Below are positions 11,901-24,639 of a stretch of 64,000 nucleotides of DNA, piece after piece. This DNA comes from Ifrita kowaldi (lineage: Eukaryota; Chordata; Aves; Passeriformes; Cinclosomatidae): positions 1-64,000 of the forward strand of contig VZRS01002427.1 of assembly GCA_013398055.1 (NCBI GenBank), given 5' to 3'. Every line of letters starts with the position of its first letter. Positions within the stretch are counted from its first letter, which is position 1. A program made the translations under genes and the position numbers. The notes under the pieces are model-generated. The model searched no databases and was not told the origin of the DNA. It was given only the letters and a program-made list of their open reading frames with translations.

Positions 11901-14520
11901 ATTTCCTGCAGCCTGCACTAAGATAGACTGAGCAGGCAAGCAGATGAATAATGATTTCTTCCAGGTTCTGCATAATGTAATGAACAGACCTTCTGTTTAT
12001 TAGTATTTATTATCAATATTTGTATACATGCCATTTCCTTTCCTTGAAGCTTGCTTTCTTGGGTTTCTTAAAGCTGTATGCTATGTGTGAAATTATTGTT
12101 TTGTTCCAAGTGGTGCAGTAATGCCACTTTGTCACTCCAGCAACTTGCTTTGTCACTAGGACTTGACACGGCTCAATTTCTTGTTGTGAACACTTTCCAA
12201 ACAAAACGTGTTGCCCTCCAGAAATATTACCATATCATTATGACATACACAAAAAAGACAGTCCCACTGAGGTAACAGCTGTTACCTTCGGTCTTAAGAC
12301 CATTCTAATACATACAGTGCAAAAGGTAATTCAGACCATACAGTTGGGTTTTTTTTCCAAAGGCAGCCAGTTGCTCAAAACTCTCTTGCATAGCTGTGAC
12401 TGCCATCTGATCTGCATTTAGAGGGATTAAACTGCTTTTGGAAAAGCTGTGGGCTTCTTCAGCTGGACCACCAGCAAATTGGATAAACTGGTAATGTCTC
12501 TCTTGACTATGTTTTTAGGAAGAAGTGTTGCTCTCATCCTGTAGCGACCTGGATCTAAAGCCAGAGGTTTTTTGGGGTTGCTGTCAGGCGAGATCAGACT
12601 GTTGAGTTTACCCTAAAATGGAAGTAAACATGAACATTACCTGCACCTCATTATTTCTGTGCTTTCATGACAGACACTTAAGCTTGTTTGTATAGTGGCT
12701 ATGGCTGATACTGATTATGTTGTTAATAATTTGTATCTGTAGTGTGTGTACTGGCTGGGTGCTTTAGAAGCCAACATTTTTGAATATAGATAGCTAAATA
12801 AGTGGCTTGTTTATCAGAAGCCTTGGGTAGGTACAGCTCCAGTTGAAGTCAGAGGAATTGGTGGCTGCTTAGTGCGTGGATAAATAATTTGTGTTAGTAT
12901 AGGGATGCATCGTAACATTGACAACAAAAGATCACCTCCATCTTTTTACTCTAAGTTAAATAAAGCATTATGTTAAAAATATTTTAAAGGAAAAGATCCT
13001 ACCAAGTGACTACTACCAGTCCATATACAGATGGGTGGATTTTTTCCCATGTGCATAAGTTTCTTGAAAGGGAAAAATTTGACACTGATTCTCAGCAGCA
13101 GCTTCTCACGTTTGGTATATGGGTGACTGTGCAGGTGGTACCTGGTTTATGTAGAGGTTAGAGGGTCTCTGTTGTAAATTGGTACCAAGTTTGTTTACCA
13201 TATATGCTTAGTTTCATTTAATGTAACATTTGATGTAGTGAGAAGATGTACTATTACTGTAGTAGTGATTCTGTTTACTGTTTGTTACAAATGTTTCTGA
13301 ACTAAAAAACCATGAGAACTTGTTTTGTGGCTGAAATAGTAGGAACTGGGAATCTTATTCTTCTTTAAACAAACAGAAACACTAAAAAAACAATATGAGG
13401 TATAGTGACCTAATGCAAAAAAAAAAAAAGAGACCCAAATGCTTCTTAAAATTAGACAGATTTACTTATTAATTATGTGTATAAATATCTAGAAATTAGC
13501 AGTATCAAATGGTGAACTGTACTATGTAAGAATTGCATGCAAATTGCACTGGCTTGGAGGTTTCTTCTTTTTTTTCTGTAGCTTAGAAGTGTCGTCAAGC
13601 TGGTTGAGAACTTTGTGTAAGGTATTTATTGGAAGAAGTTGGATGTGAAGAACAAAATGTGATGTATTGTTCTGTCCACAGAGGAGTTTAGGACCTCTGA
13701 GATAGTAGCTTAGACTTCTCATTTTTTTCTCTTTTTGTTTAGGTTGAGAATATTTGCCTGTAAGAAGCATACTGTAGGCTGTTTAAATATTTACCATTAA
13801 TTTCAAGCCACAGAAACTATGAAATGAAAATTTAGACATACATTTAAAGTTTTGATTTTCATCCTTTGTTGCTAGTAACAAGTCTTTGACAGCCAAAATC
13901 CACGTAACAAATTTGCATTGTTGACCTAGCAAAACAGTTGGGTTAATTGTTCAAGACTACAGATACTACTTAATAGCTTTCTCTAGAATTATTATTTAGT
14001 ACTTCTTTTTGATCTGCAAAATTTCTTAGAAATCTTAGTTAGGTGTCTGGCTGATGCAGTGGAAAACCCCCAGTCACAGGGGCATGCAGCTTGTAATGGA
14101 GAGAGCTGTTATAGTACTTAATTTGTTTCTTCAGCTCTAGTGATTGGATACATTAAGAACACTTCTAGTACCTCAGCAAGCTACTGATTCAAGAGACCTT
14201 TCATAGGGAAATGATAAGAAGTAAACTATAGTAGCTTAAAGAAAAGGAGGACAATCTGGGCCTTGCAGGAGAAACCCTCACCCATCTGGCAGATTTTTGT
14301 TGGTCTTATGCAACTGTTGTTTCCAAAAGGTTTCTCTCACCATTGGTTTCACAGTTTTTGAACCTGATATTTTCAAAGCCTATTCTCGGCTAGCCTGCTT
14401 CCTGTGAAAAGTGGTGTTTGGTGAGGTGTTCATGTGTGCCACATCATGCTACTGAGAAATAAATTGTTTTGATCCTGCAACTCTTGCTTCACTTATTACA
14501 TTTAATGTTCCTTTTGGGGG

Positions 14521-14546
14521 AGAGAGAGCAAGAGAGAGAGAGAGAG
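14521..14546. repeat. (AG)n microsatellite, interrupted
   Basis: AG/GA repeat of about 26 bases with one 'ca' interruption. Confidence 0.95.
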
Positions 14547-14811
14547 TGTGAGGGAGACAACAGTGCTGATATGGTGTGGTTTATTGGAGGGAGAGGCACG
14601 CATGCCAGCTTTCCCCCAGGTTTGGTCTTCTCCCTGATTCTTAGGTTGGTTGAAGCTGGTAGCAAAACAGTAGCTTAGAGATTGATCCCTTGAAGGTAAG
14701 AATTTGCACAGCACCAGTTTCAGCCTTTAACTGAGAATTGGCCTTTATGAAAGAGAAAATTGGTTCTGCAAGTGTTAATATATTGTTACAAATTGTTCTG
14801 TTGATGACTCT

Positions 14812-14911
14812 TTAAAAAAAAACGCATGAAAGTAAACCAGAACAAAACAAAATTAAAAGAAAAAAACAAAACAAAAATAAACCCCCCAAAAAACCCAACC
14901 AACCCCCCCCC
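14812..14911. repeat. A/C-rich low-complexity tract
   Basis: Almost only A and C on the plus strand, passing from A-rich to C-rich and ending in a poly-C run at the edge of the sequence gap. Such tracts often stop sequencing polymerases, which probably explains the gap. Confidence 0.85.
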
Positions 14912-14954
14912 NNNNNNNNNNNNNNNNNNNNNNNNNNNNNNNNNNNNNNNNNNN
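14912..14954. other. Assembly gap (43 N)
   Basis: A run of 43 undetermined bases flanked by C-rich sequence on both sides. The odd length suggests an estimated size rather than a fixed spacer. Confidence 1.
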
Positions 14955-15770
14955 CCCAGCCCCCAACATCCCTCACCAAAACAAAATTAAGCAGATGGCA
15001 GACTTGTTAACTGAGCACTGATAGTTTGCCTTAGGACGTAGGTGCTTACATTTTGAATTGATTCTCAATTGTCATCTTGATGTGTGTGGGAGGTAAAGTG
15101 AACTTTTCATGAAAAACATTCTCATAAGAACAGTTGCTATTTGTGGTTCTTCTGGTACACTTAGGTGTATGTTTGGGAGGAAGGGAAATGACATATTAGT
15201 ATTTTCACGTCTTCTAAATCAAAGAGTTGCCTCACTTATCTTAAGCAATACAGTCTTTAGATCATATCCAGTTGTTTGTCTGCTAGACAGATATACTTAA
15301 TTTTCCAGTAATAAAAAGTTTCTTATTTTAAAAAACTGTAGTTTTGTTTTATAACATTATAATTGCAAGCACATTAATTAAAATGCAGGTGATAAAAAGA
15401 GTATTTATATAAAGGAGCTGATTATGCCTGATGGTACAAGATCAGAATTAGGCTAAACTTCTGACATTATCCATCATGCTTTCTTGCATAGACATATATG
15501 CCTTTATTCCAGTTGTTTCTGCAATAGTTTGCAGACTATTTTGGCTGTTGTATGATTGCCAGTACTGTACAGGTTGACACTGATCTAAAAAGGAGCTGTG
15601 TTTACAGCTGTGAACTGATATTTTGCCTGTTATAAATAGGTCTTTTTCCTCCTTGAACTTACTTCAGTGTAGAAGTTAACTTAATAAAGCCATTTCCCCC
15701 TTAATATCTAGACTTTCAGTTCTTAAACATTAAAACCAAAGTGCTGTTAGTTGTATTTTGATGAATAGAG

Positions 15771-15906
15771 GTGTTCAAGGCTGGGTTGAATGGGGCTCTG
15801 AGCAACCTGGTCTAGTGGGAGGTGTGTCCCTGCCCATGGCAGGGGGGTTGGAATGAGGTGATCTTTAAGGTCCCTTCCAACCCAAACCATTTTATGATTC
15901 TATGAA
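15771..15906 (+). mobile_element. CR1 LINE 3' end, plus orientation
   Basis: A short 3' fragment with the CR1 signature 'GGTGTTCAAGGCTGGGTTGA', then 'CAACCTGGTCTAGTGGGAGG', 'CCCTTCCAACCCAAACCATT' and the tail TTATGATTCTATGA. It closely matches the corresponding part of the copy at 28465-28743, so both belong to related subfamilies. Confidence 0.92.
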
Positions 15907-16150
15907 TATGCTGATGTTGAATTTTAAATAGTTTGACTTCAAACAAACAAACAAAAAAACCAGAAAAGGAGACATCTTACAAATGTATTTATGTACTTAA
16001 TATTTCTGTGAAATATGTGTTTTTATTGTAGGCCAGACATTTCCTTCATATAGGATGTGGCTGTAGGTGTTCAATATTTTTGTCTGTGCTTAACTGCATA
16101 CACAATTGTTTCACAGGAATAAACAGCAGCAGTTGTGTGCAGAAAGCTTA

Positions 16151-16174
16151 GTGTGTGTGTGGTGTGTGTGTATG
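16151..16174. repeat. (GT)n microsatellite
   Basis: GT repeat with one interruption (GTGTGTGTGTGGTGTGTGTG) ending in TATG. Confidence 0.95.
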
Positions 16175-17094
16175 TTTAGGATTTACCTTAATTGCTAGCT
16201 TATAATTTCTAAGAATTTCCTGTCTGGGGTTCAAATGTTTTAAAATCCATCGTAGTTCTACTTTGTAGATTTTAAAAACAGTACCTGGTAACTAAGAGCT
16301 TTCAATGGGCAGTGAACACTACTTGTTGGGCCTTCTGGTTTGTCTTTGTGGTTCATGTTTAATCTTTGGGTTCCTCCAGCCACCTCTCAGTGAAGGCTGG
16401 GTGGAGGAATGTTTGACTGCTGCCCACAATGCTCTTAGAGAAGAACAAGTCTGTGAGGCTTCTATGTAAATAACATGGCATTTAGTAATGAGAAAGTTAG
16501 CAACTCTCTTAATTGCTCATGAGACATACCTGTGTAGAATTGTGCTTTGAAATTTTCTTTCATGTTATCTCCGTATCTCCAGTCTGAATTTTATATCCAC
16601 TAGCAATGCACATTCATTCTGCAACTAAAAGAAAAAAGTGTACATTTCAAACATTGTCTAGTCATGGTTAGTTCCTCCTGTTATGATCCTTAGAGAAGTT
16701 AATGCACTCTTCTGAGATGAAGGAAGCCTGTCACCAAAGGAATTGAATAGATTACAGTGGTATTCAGAGGGCAGAATGAAAAGACAGGCATGGGGATCGC
16801 AGATGAAGCTTTAGTCAGATGAAAGAAGCAGTTGTAAATATGCAGTCTGGTTCATAATGTAGGAAAAAGAGAACTCATGGAGTTCTCAGACAGTGTATAT
16901 GCACAGTTTGGGTAGTTTATAAATGTTTGAGGTGCTTTTTCCCTCTTGAAAGAAACCAGGATTTTTCAAAGGCTTTCTGTCTAAGGCAGGCACTAGGCTT
17001 TGTTTACCCAGCCATTTTGAGAAACAATGTGGATGTCTTTTGTATTGTTAAAGGATATGGTTTGCCATATTCTCCAGAATTGCTGTGAGGTCAA

Positions 17095-17420
17095 CCTGTG
17101 GGGCTGTGTCTGCCATGTGTGGCCAGTGCTGGGGACCAGCATCCTGCCCCGGCAGGGTCTGCGCTCGGGCTGTCGCTCGGGCATTGCAGGCACTGCTCGG
17201 TGCCGTGCCTGGCTCCTTGGGCGTGTTGCTGCTCACCGTTCTCCCCTGACCCGTGTAAAGCTTCCTCTGGGACAGTGGAACACGTTTGATGGAGCCTCTG
17301 TGCCTCTCCCCGGAGAACATGAGGAAGAAAACTTTGCCACAGGTGTTTATTGTGGCAGAACGCGTTGGCCAGCAGATGCTCTGGGAAGCCAGGGAGGAGG
17401 TGAACTGCAGCAGTGTGAGG
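17095..17420. other. CpG-rich patch in AT-rich surroundings
   Basis: About 15 CpGs lie between 17143 and 17431 in a region otherwise almost free of them, and GC content is clearly raised. Long frames are open on both strands, as expected for GC-rich DNA, so they are weak evidence of coding. It may be a small intergenic CpG island, an unannotated promoter, or exonic sequence of a second minus-strand gene. Confidence 0.45.
17237..17380 (-). CDS. Speculative 144-bp exon in CpG-rich patch
   Basis: On the minus strand a good acceptor (pyrimidine-rich, ending ...CTTCCCAG) is followed by 144 bases open in two frames and then a strong donor, ACG|GTGAGC. The phase 0-0 frame encodes basic residues such as SGERHRGSIKRV; the phase 1-1 frame reads LLANAFCHNKHLWQ. 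No partner exon was found nearby, and the gene inferred at 28-52 kb appears to end before reaching here, so it would belong to another transcript. High GC alone can keep frames open, so this is only a lead. Confidence 0.2.
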
Positions 17421-17580
17421 CAGCAAGGCCGAACTTGCCTGGCACAGCCATATGGCTGTTGAAATACTACTGGATTGCTTCTTGTTGGTGGGCAAGAGGG
17501 CTGGGGTTGGAGGAGACATGAGCTGGGGAAGAGGGATGGACAATAGCCGTTCTCGGTTCTAGGGGCTGTAGGATGTGCTC

Positions 17581-17616
17581 TCCTCCTCTCCTGCCCACTC
17601 CTCCTCTCCTGCCCAT
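17581..17616. repeat. 18-bp tandem duplication
   Basis: TCCTCCTCTCCTGCCCAC is followed directly by a second copy differing at its last base (17 of 18 identical). Confidence 0.9.
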
Positions 17617-17619
17617 TGG

Positions 17620-19160
17620 CAAGGCCTGTCCATCATCTGTGGCTATTGTTTGGTGCAATTAGTGTTTATTGACCCAGATGACCTTAATAGGTTTCATTTA
17701 TGTACCTTGGTTTTATTGCAGTTTAGCTCTCTAAATACCCACGAGGCTCCTAAAATAACAAAGATACTATTAATTAGAAGCTAAGGATTGTAAGCTTTAA
17801 AGCAATACATACTTCCCTCATTTTTAAACACCTGTATGTATTTAAATATACACTTTCACTACAAATGTTTTGATAAGTGATAGCTGATTACTATAGAAAA
17901 GAAATCTCTGTCATTTCCTTTTTTTTCTTTCCTTTTTGTCACTTGGTTATTTGAGATAGTGATGTCACATTCAATGTCATTGTAGTCCTCCAAGGTCACT
18001 GTTTTTCCCGTCTAGTCTGTTGGATGTTTCACCCCATAGTGAGGGTATTTTTTAAATAGTAAGAATAACATGAAATCATTTTCAAATCCATAGAAGTGAA
18101 CGTAAGAATTACAACTGATTTAACCTGTGAAACTATTCTACTCCACTTGTTTGAAATTGAGCAGATTTCACACTCATAGTATCTCTTAAAATGGAGGGAA
18201 AGGGAGAGGAAAGAAGTAGCAATAGCTAAATGAAAGGCCTTGGAGCTAAAAGCCTAATGTGTAATAGAGTATTTTTATGGCATTTTGCAGTCAGCAACAA
18301 AATAAAGCAAGTACGTTTGACTAGAAGCTGAAGTCTTCTACTGTGAAATGGAAATTTGTCTGGTATATTGTACTTTTAAAAATATATTGTTTGTTTTTCT
18401 GCTAATGAATGCATGCCAGATTATTGTTTACCAGTTAGTGTTCTAGTTCAGATCAGAATTGAAGTTGGCAGAACATAAAGGAAATTTCAAGACAGCTAAA
18501 TATCATCATCCGGAGCTTCATTTACTGTATATTTTTGTAACTTCAAAAGTACGATAGATCGAGGAACAGCCATATTAGTCACCAGCACAATTCACAGTTC
18601 AAATAACTCGTTATTTTTATGAATTCATGCTATTTAAGAATTGATTAAAATCTCAGTATTACTGTCTTTAAAAAGCCAATTGGCTGTTAAGAATACTGTT
18701 AAGAAGCTGCTTAGACTGGAACACCAGTACTTCTCTGTAACTAGGAAGTGCACATAAAGCACCATGCTTTCCCTTGCGAAGTGGCTTGCCTGGCTCTGGT
18801 GGTGTGCAATGTTATGTTACTTAGGTGTTTTGCTCTGCTGACAAGTAGAGCCATTTCACTGGATCTTAACTTGCACTGCTTGCATGCAAGAGTATGAAAA
18901 GGCTGAGAGGAAAAAGAAACTGAAATAATCAGTTTGTGTGCTATGGGCACATTAACAGCTACAGCTAGAGTGACTTCTGCCTGATTACAGCATTTGCCAG
19001 CAGAAGCCAGAGTTTGTATGGTGAAAACTAAAAGGTGGATCAGTACACAGACTACTTGAGTAGCATGAGCTATGTGGGAGCTCAGGCATCTTGAGTAGGT
19101 GTATGTCACCTGTGTAAGCATTAGTGAGGTCGTCCTACAAAATAAAATCTGTAGTTTGCA
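17620..19160. other. Non-coding spacer, no gene seen
   Basis: AT-rich. It includes a 126-residue open frame at 18741-19121 minus with no domain, unusual Cys/His/Thr content and no splice or start context; I treat it as chance. Confidence 0.5.
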
Positions 19161-19162
19161 TT

Positions 19163-19440
19163 CATAAAATCATAGAATATCTGAATATAGAAGTGTGAAG
19201 GGGCCCAGAAGGATCATCAGGTCTAACTCCCTGCTCCTCACAGGACTGCCTAAAACTAAACCATAAGATTAAGAGCGTCATCCAAGATGCCTCCTCCAGC
19301 AGACTTGATGCTGTGACCATTTCTGTGGGGAGCCTGTTCCGGAGCCCAGCTACCCTCCAGGTGAAGAACCTTTTCCTAATGCGCAGTTTGGCATTGTCTG
19401 TCACTCCATTCCTCCCAGAATAGAACACTTGGTTCTGTTA
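19163..19440 (-). mobile_element. CR1 LINE fragment, minus orientation
   Basis: Starts with the inverted tail 'AAAATCATAGAATATCTGAA' and continues through the inverted block 'ggcccagaaggatcatcagg' and 'GGGGAGCCTGTTCCGGAGCC' to about 19440. It is more diverged than the copies at 1140 or 41823. Confidence 0.9.
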
Positions 19441-20489
19441 AACATCAGCCACATTCCACAGTGTTAATGTGCTCAAAGATAAGGAATTCCTCCAGGTGTT
19501 GTAAGGATTAGGGGCTCGGGGGGGTAAAGGAGAGCAAAGTCATGCCACTCTCTCACAAAATGGGAAGAGCTCTTGGGTAGTTTGTGGTTCATTCCATGGG
19601 GTAGCGCTGACTGGCCAGGCAGCACATGGTGTAATAATCTGGGCAATAGCAGGATTTTGCGAGGCTCTTCATCAGGCCTGGTGTATGAAAGTTTCAGAAC
19701 CCAGATTTCTTTCGTTCTGCTGCTTATAGAACAACATATTTATTCGTTATGTGAGCTGCAGTCTGGTATGAACTTAATTTGAAGCCTGTTGCAAATGCCT
19801 ATTTGCGGAAGGGGCACGAACTTACTCTTTTTATAATATGCTTTTGAGTGTAATTGTGAAATGCAGATAAAGTTATAAATCCATCAGCAAACTGACTATT
19901 TTAAGGCCATCTAGTCATGTTTCCAGAGATTAGATTTTTACAAATGTGATATTTTTAGATGGATGAAAATGAGCATATACCACATGCTGGAGGTACGAAG
20001 CAGCTTTGTAAGCTGTAAGTTTAAAACCTCCTGTTTACAATATGATGTTTTTAAATGTAATGGTGTAAAGTATTTGTTAAATGGTATATCATTGTAGCAT
20101 AACACAATTCTAAGTGTCTGCAGAATCATCATATAAATTTATTGTTTATCAAGCAACTGGAGAATTTATGCTGATAATTAAGACTTCTTATATAGTTGAT
20201 TTCTGTAACACTTGCACGAGGACTTTTTGTTACTATGCTATGTAGAAAAGCAAGTATAAATTTCTTTTGAGATATTGGGGTATGATGTGCAATACATAAA
20301 GGCTAATTTATTTTTTAGACCACATTTTCACCCTAACCTACAACAGGAATGTGGATTTTCATTGCATTTTAATACTGGTTATTTTTGATTGCGGCCCAGC
20401 TGACATTTCAAAACATAGCTTATTTGTAACAAAATGCCTACCTCTGTCGGTATGTACATTTCTTGAAATTACTTGTGGTATGGTTCTCA

Positions 20490-21130
20490 TCCAGGCTGGT
20501 CCTAGGAGGGCAAGCTGCACCTGGGAGTGCATCAAACAGCATCACCAGCCACTCAGAAGAGGTGATTTGCCCTCTGTATTCAGCATTGGTTCAGGTTTAC
20601 CTTGAGCACTGCATGCTGCTCTGGGCCCAAAATTTAACAAGGATGCAAAGGAGCTCGAATTTGTTCAGAGGAGGGCAACAAATGTGGTGAAAAGGTGTAG
20701 CGGGTTGAATTTGAGAGGAGCAGCTGAGGACTTAAGGTTTGTCTCCTTGGAGAGAAGGAGGCTGGGAAGCAACCTCATTGCTCTCGACAACTTCCTAAGG
20801 AGGGAAAGCGGAGAGGGAGGTGCTGGTCTCTTCTCCCTGGAATCCACTGAAAGGATGTGTGGGAATGTCTCAGAGCTGCACCAGGCTAAGTTTAGACTGG
20901 ACATTAGGAAGCATTACTTTACCAAGAGGGTGGTTAAATGCTGGAACAGGCTTCCTAGAGTGGTGGTCAACACCTCAAGGCTGACAGTGCTTAAGAGGCA
21001 TTTCGGCAGTGCCCTTACAATATGCTTTAACTCTTGGCCAGCCCTGAACTGGTCAGGTGGTTGGTACTAGTGAGAGTTGTAGGTTCCTTCCAACTGAAAT
21101 CTATTCTATTCTATTCTATTCTATTCTATT
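20490..21130 (+). mobile_element. CR1 LINE fragment, plus orientation
   Basis: About 640 bp of diverged CR1. Recognisable blocks include 'CACTGCATGCTGCTCTGGGC', 'TTCAGAGGAGGGCAACAAAT', 'TAAGTTTAGACTGGACATTA', 'GCTGGAACAGGCTTCCTAGA' and 'TTGTAGGTTCCTTCCAACTG'. Stops and frame changes show it is long dead. The start is approximate. The 3' end carries an unusual pentamer repeat instead of the usual octamer tail. Confidence 0.92.
21101..21130. repeat. (CTATT)6 pentamer at CR1 tail
   Basis: Six perfect CTATT units directly at the 3' end of the preceding CR1 copy. CR1 tails are normally one or two copies of an ATTCTATG-like octamer, so this looks like a post-insertion expansion from a shortened unit. 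Confidence 0.95.
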
Positions 21131-24100
21131 TTTTAGCTATGAAGCTCCTCTTATTTTTGTTACTAGACCTGCAGAGTTTAGTATCTCACGGATCAGGCTG
21201 AACATACGTCCTGTAACCATGCAAAACAGAAGGAAAAATAAAGTACCCAGGCATTCCTTTACATTTAGACTTCATAGAAAGCTTGCTCTGAGTGTGGGTT
21301 CAGGTATTTTGGAACATCCACTCTGGAGGGTCAAGTAAAAGAGTTTGTTACAATCTGTTCTCGATACTGTTTTCCAGGCATAAGGAGCTTATTCTCCAGT
21401 AATGGTGCCAGTCTAAAAACCAGGGCGATAGCCCAGTACCACCTGTGTAGGTGGAGCTGTTCTGCTAAAAGCGCTGCCACGTTTTTTTGGGATTTTTTTT
21501 TATAATTCTGTTGTAACCTGTCTAAACCTTAGTCCATTTTTCTATCCCCTTGCTGTAACCCAGCTAGTATCAAGTGGTTTGAACCACATTATATTAGATT
21601 ATAAAACCCTTCTGTGATAATGAGGTGCTTATTCTTAGCAGTGGTTACAGAAAATTTAATAGATATAAATACGACTTTATGGAAAACAGGGAGAAAGGAC
21701 TCGTGAAATGGCAGTAGAGTGGACGACTGAGCTGCTATGTATGTTCCGTTTTGGGTATAATTAGCAAAGCATTCTGAATGCTTGCAGATTTTCTATCAGA
21801 ATTTGCCAATTTTTTATTCTGGAGGAAAGAGATTATACTGGTAACTGGAAGACAGCTCAAGAGAAAAATCGGTTGTTCGGGGTTAAGCTCACCATGTCTG
21901 ATGATGATTTTTCCTGGACTGACACATCCAGGGTGTGATCAGTGCTTGCTTTTGTTTTCTCATTATGCTCATATTTAATTACCTGTATTTAGAATGAAAT
22001 CCCATGAAACTGGAAACCATTTACATTAATTTGCACCATTTTTGAAATGCTACACCCACAATAAGTCATTTCCCTTTTGCTAGTTGTAGCTGTAAAGAAG
22101 TGGTGCTTTAAGGGAAGGGCCTCACTATGTAGTTGGATGGGATGAGGTACATGGATGGAATGGTTAAAACTTGAAAGCCTCCCTTCACCTGCTTTTGCTC
22201 TATCCATTCTACTGAGAAATTATTAACAGGTGCTGAAGGCACGAATGCTGCCTGCCCTGAACTCTCAATGCACAAAGGAAAGATCAAACATAGTCTTTTT
22301 TTTCTTTCTTTTTTTTTTTAAATAAAAGGAAACCACTGGAGTTGGAATTTGGTGTGAGCGATGACTAATCTGACAAAACTTACTGAATTTTCAGTGACAG
22401 TAAAATGTAACTATTAATAACCACATCAACTGTTGTTTTTCAATCTGTTTTTCATGTCCTACCACAGGGAGGACACTAGCAGAATTAGCAGGGATCAAGA
22501 AACTATTTTAATCAAACATTAAAACACTATTAAGAGAGGTATGGCTGAGGGTGCTATGCTCAGAAAGAGATACAGACACCCTTCTAAAATAAGTAAGATT
22601 ATTTTCCCCTCCTTCTTTGCTTTGTATCAGTGCTCATCCCATCCTCCATATCATGTTTGTTTTGTTAGCCTGTAGATTTTGAAAAGATAACATTTGCTTT
22701 CTCTCCATATCAAGATCTCAATCCCATTTGCGTTGACATTTTAGCTTTATGAGGGAGAATGCATTATGTAAAGTTTCCATTAGCCTGCAAAACATTAAAT
22801 TAAGTGTTGAAAACATGAGTTGTTTGTGGCGGGTGAAGCAGAGCAAGCCATGGAGATGATTTGTACTTGTCAAAATTAGATAAAGTTGTTGGTTTGGGTT
22901 TTTTTGGGTTAGACAGAGAATGTAGCCTACCACTCAGTTTCCTTCTCATCTTTTTACTTTTGTTTAGAAAATTAAATAGACAGAACAAAGGTCAAGTTCT
23001 TAATAACACAGGTGAAAGCATAACTATGATTTGTAGTTGGAAATACTGTGAGTAGCATTTCTGGCCATACGTTCCTTTGGCAAGATGTTACTCACATTCT
23101 CCTTGAACATATAATTATGTATCATTGCTTAATAAGGAGAGAACTTCTTTGTCAAATATTTCTCTGTACTGTGAAGCTTTCTAACTGGATGTTATAATAG
23201 AATGTTTTGGAAAGGATCAGAAGATTCAACTGCTGCATTTTTTTTTCCTGGTGGGAGATAGCACTCCTACAGCATTAACTCTAGTCTAAAATGGGTAAAA
23301 GTGTAATATGCAGTGGTGTATTTGTGCATAAATAGTACAGGAATATAAATGAAATCTGTCTCAACATGCACTCATGATAACATTCTTCCAGTTTGTTTAC
23401 AAAATGAAAGAATATCTGTCTCTGGTAGAAAATTCTGTGTTTAAAGCAGTGTCTCACTATCCTTTGAAGTGTTAAATCCTCCTGGGTTTCATTTTTTTTG
23501 GCACAAGAGTAGTGGATGTTTAAGAAGCCAACAACATTAGCTTGCACAGGAGCATTCCTGTCTTATTTTTGTTTCTAGGTCTGTTTCCTGTGTTGGGGGA
23601 AGGGGAATGAGAGCACAGCTGCTCCCAAAGTTCAAGATGAAGCTGCTCCTTTAGTGTGTTTTAAGCCTTGGTCACAGTTTCTTACTGGAAGTCTTTAAAT
23701 GAGCTTTAGTCTGGTCTTCAATTGCGCTTTTATAGGCATGAAATCTCCCTCCTTCCCCCCTCTCTTCACTGACCCTCCATCCCAGTCCCCAGCAACAAAA
23801 CCCACTCACTAATAAAACAAAACTCCTAATTATCTGCAACATAAATATCAAAGAGGACCCTCAAAAGCAGAGCATTTTGATGTTTTTGAGTTCAGCATCA
23901 GCTTGACGGAGCAATTGATCAATATTTGTTCTGAGAAATTTTTTTTTCCTCAATTTTAAAATGTTGATGCAAGCCAGCACAAAAGAATGGCTGCTTTGGA
24001 TACCAAAACTGCTCCATTTGGACCTTTATTTCTCAGATAAGCTGAAACATCACAGAGAATAGGAGATGAATTTTCTGCCTGTTTTTTTATGGTACCTCCA

Positions 24101-24639
24101 CTAATTCACGTGGAAAAGTAACAGCTTATTCTTCTCTTACATTGCCTTATACATATTTTAAACAAAGTCTGCTATCTGAATTTTGACATACATTCCTTGA
24201 GCAGAAACATTTGTAGCTTTTCATACTCTACAAAGATATTAAAACACCTCTTTCTTCTATTTGTCCAGTTAACATTTTTATTGTCCTCTGTTGCAATCAT
24301 ATGTCTATAAAAGGAATAATCCCAGCCTGCAGTGGGAAGAATGTCATTGTTGCAGTTATTCTCTTTCATGCAGCGATAGGACTTTCTTTTGAGGTACCTT
24401 TGCTTATGTAGACTGCTTAGGTGAGAAGGAAAATCACATATTGTTGGGTTGTATTTGAGTTTCCTGCTTGACAGCAGATTGATGGTTGGATAGGTGGGGT
24501 GTGTTTTGTTTAAAATTCAGAATAATGTGGAAAAAAAATTTGTTGCCTCCCAGAGGCATAGAGTCTGGGACAGCAGGTACTTAGATGTAACTTCAGTTTT
24601 CAGCATGGCTGTTTCTGTCTGAAAATAATTTGATCCAAA
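21131..24639. other. Non-coding spacer, no gene seen
   Basis: AT-rich, low CpG, with poly-T tracts near 22297-22320 and a C-rich stretch near 23750-23800. Open frames here are below 90 residues and have no protein-like features. Confidence 0.5.

Larger units (their letters stand above)
2501..14515. other. Gene-poor AT-rich DNA, no gene seen
   Basis: About 12 kb without a coding region I can support. Open frames here are short, mostly rich in Cys, Ser, His and Leu as expected for translated AT-rich non-coding DNA, and lack good splice sites. Isolated strong splice-like motifs exist (for example a minus-strand donor near 3878 and another near 12648), but the enclosed pieces are under 40 bases and do not link up. 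It contains a (TA)n run at 4705 and an 11-bp direct duplication at 5968-5989. Confidence 0.5.

Noticed and set aside
17027..17543. Long overlapping frames on both strands (up to 164 residues)
   Set aside because: Explained by the GC-rich, stop-poor composition of the CpG patch; only the 144-bp spliced unit was kept, at low confidence.
18741..19121. 126-residue minus-strand open frame
   Set aside because: Cys/His/Thr/Ser-biased composition typical of translated non-coding DNA, with no convincing acceptor, donor or start context.
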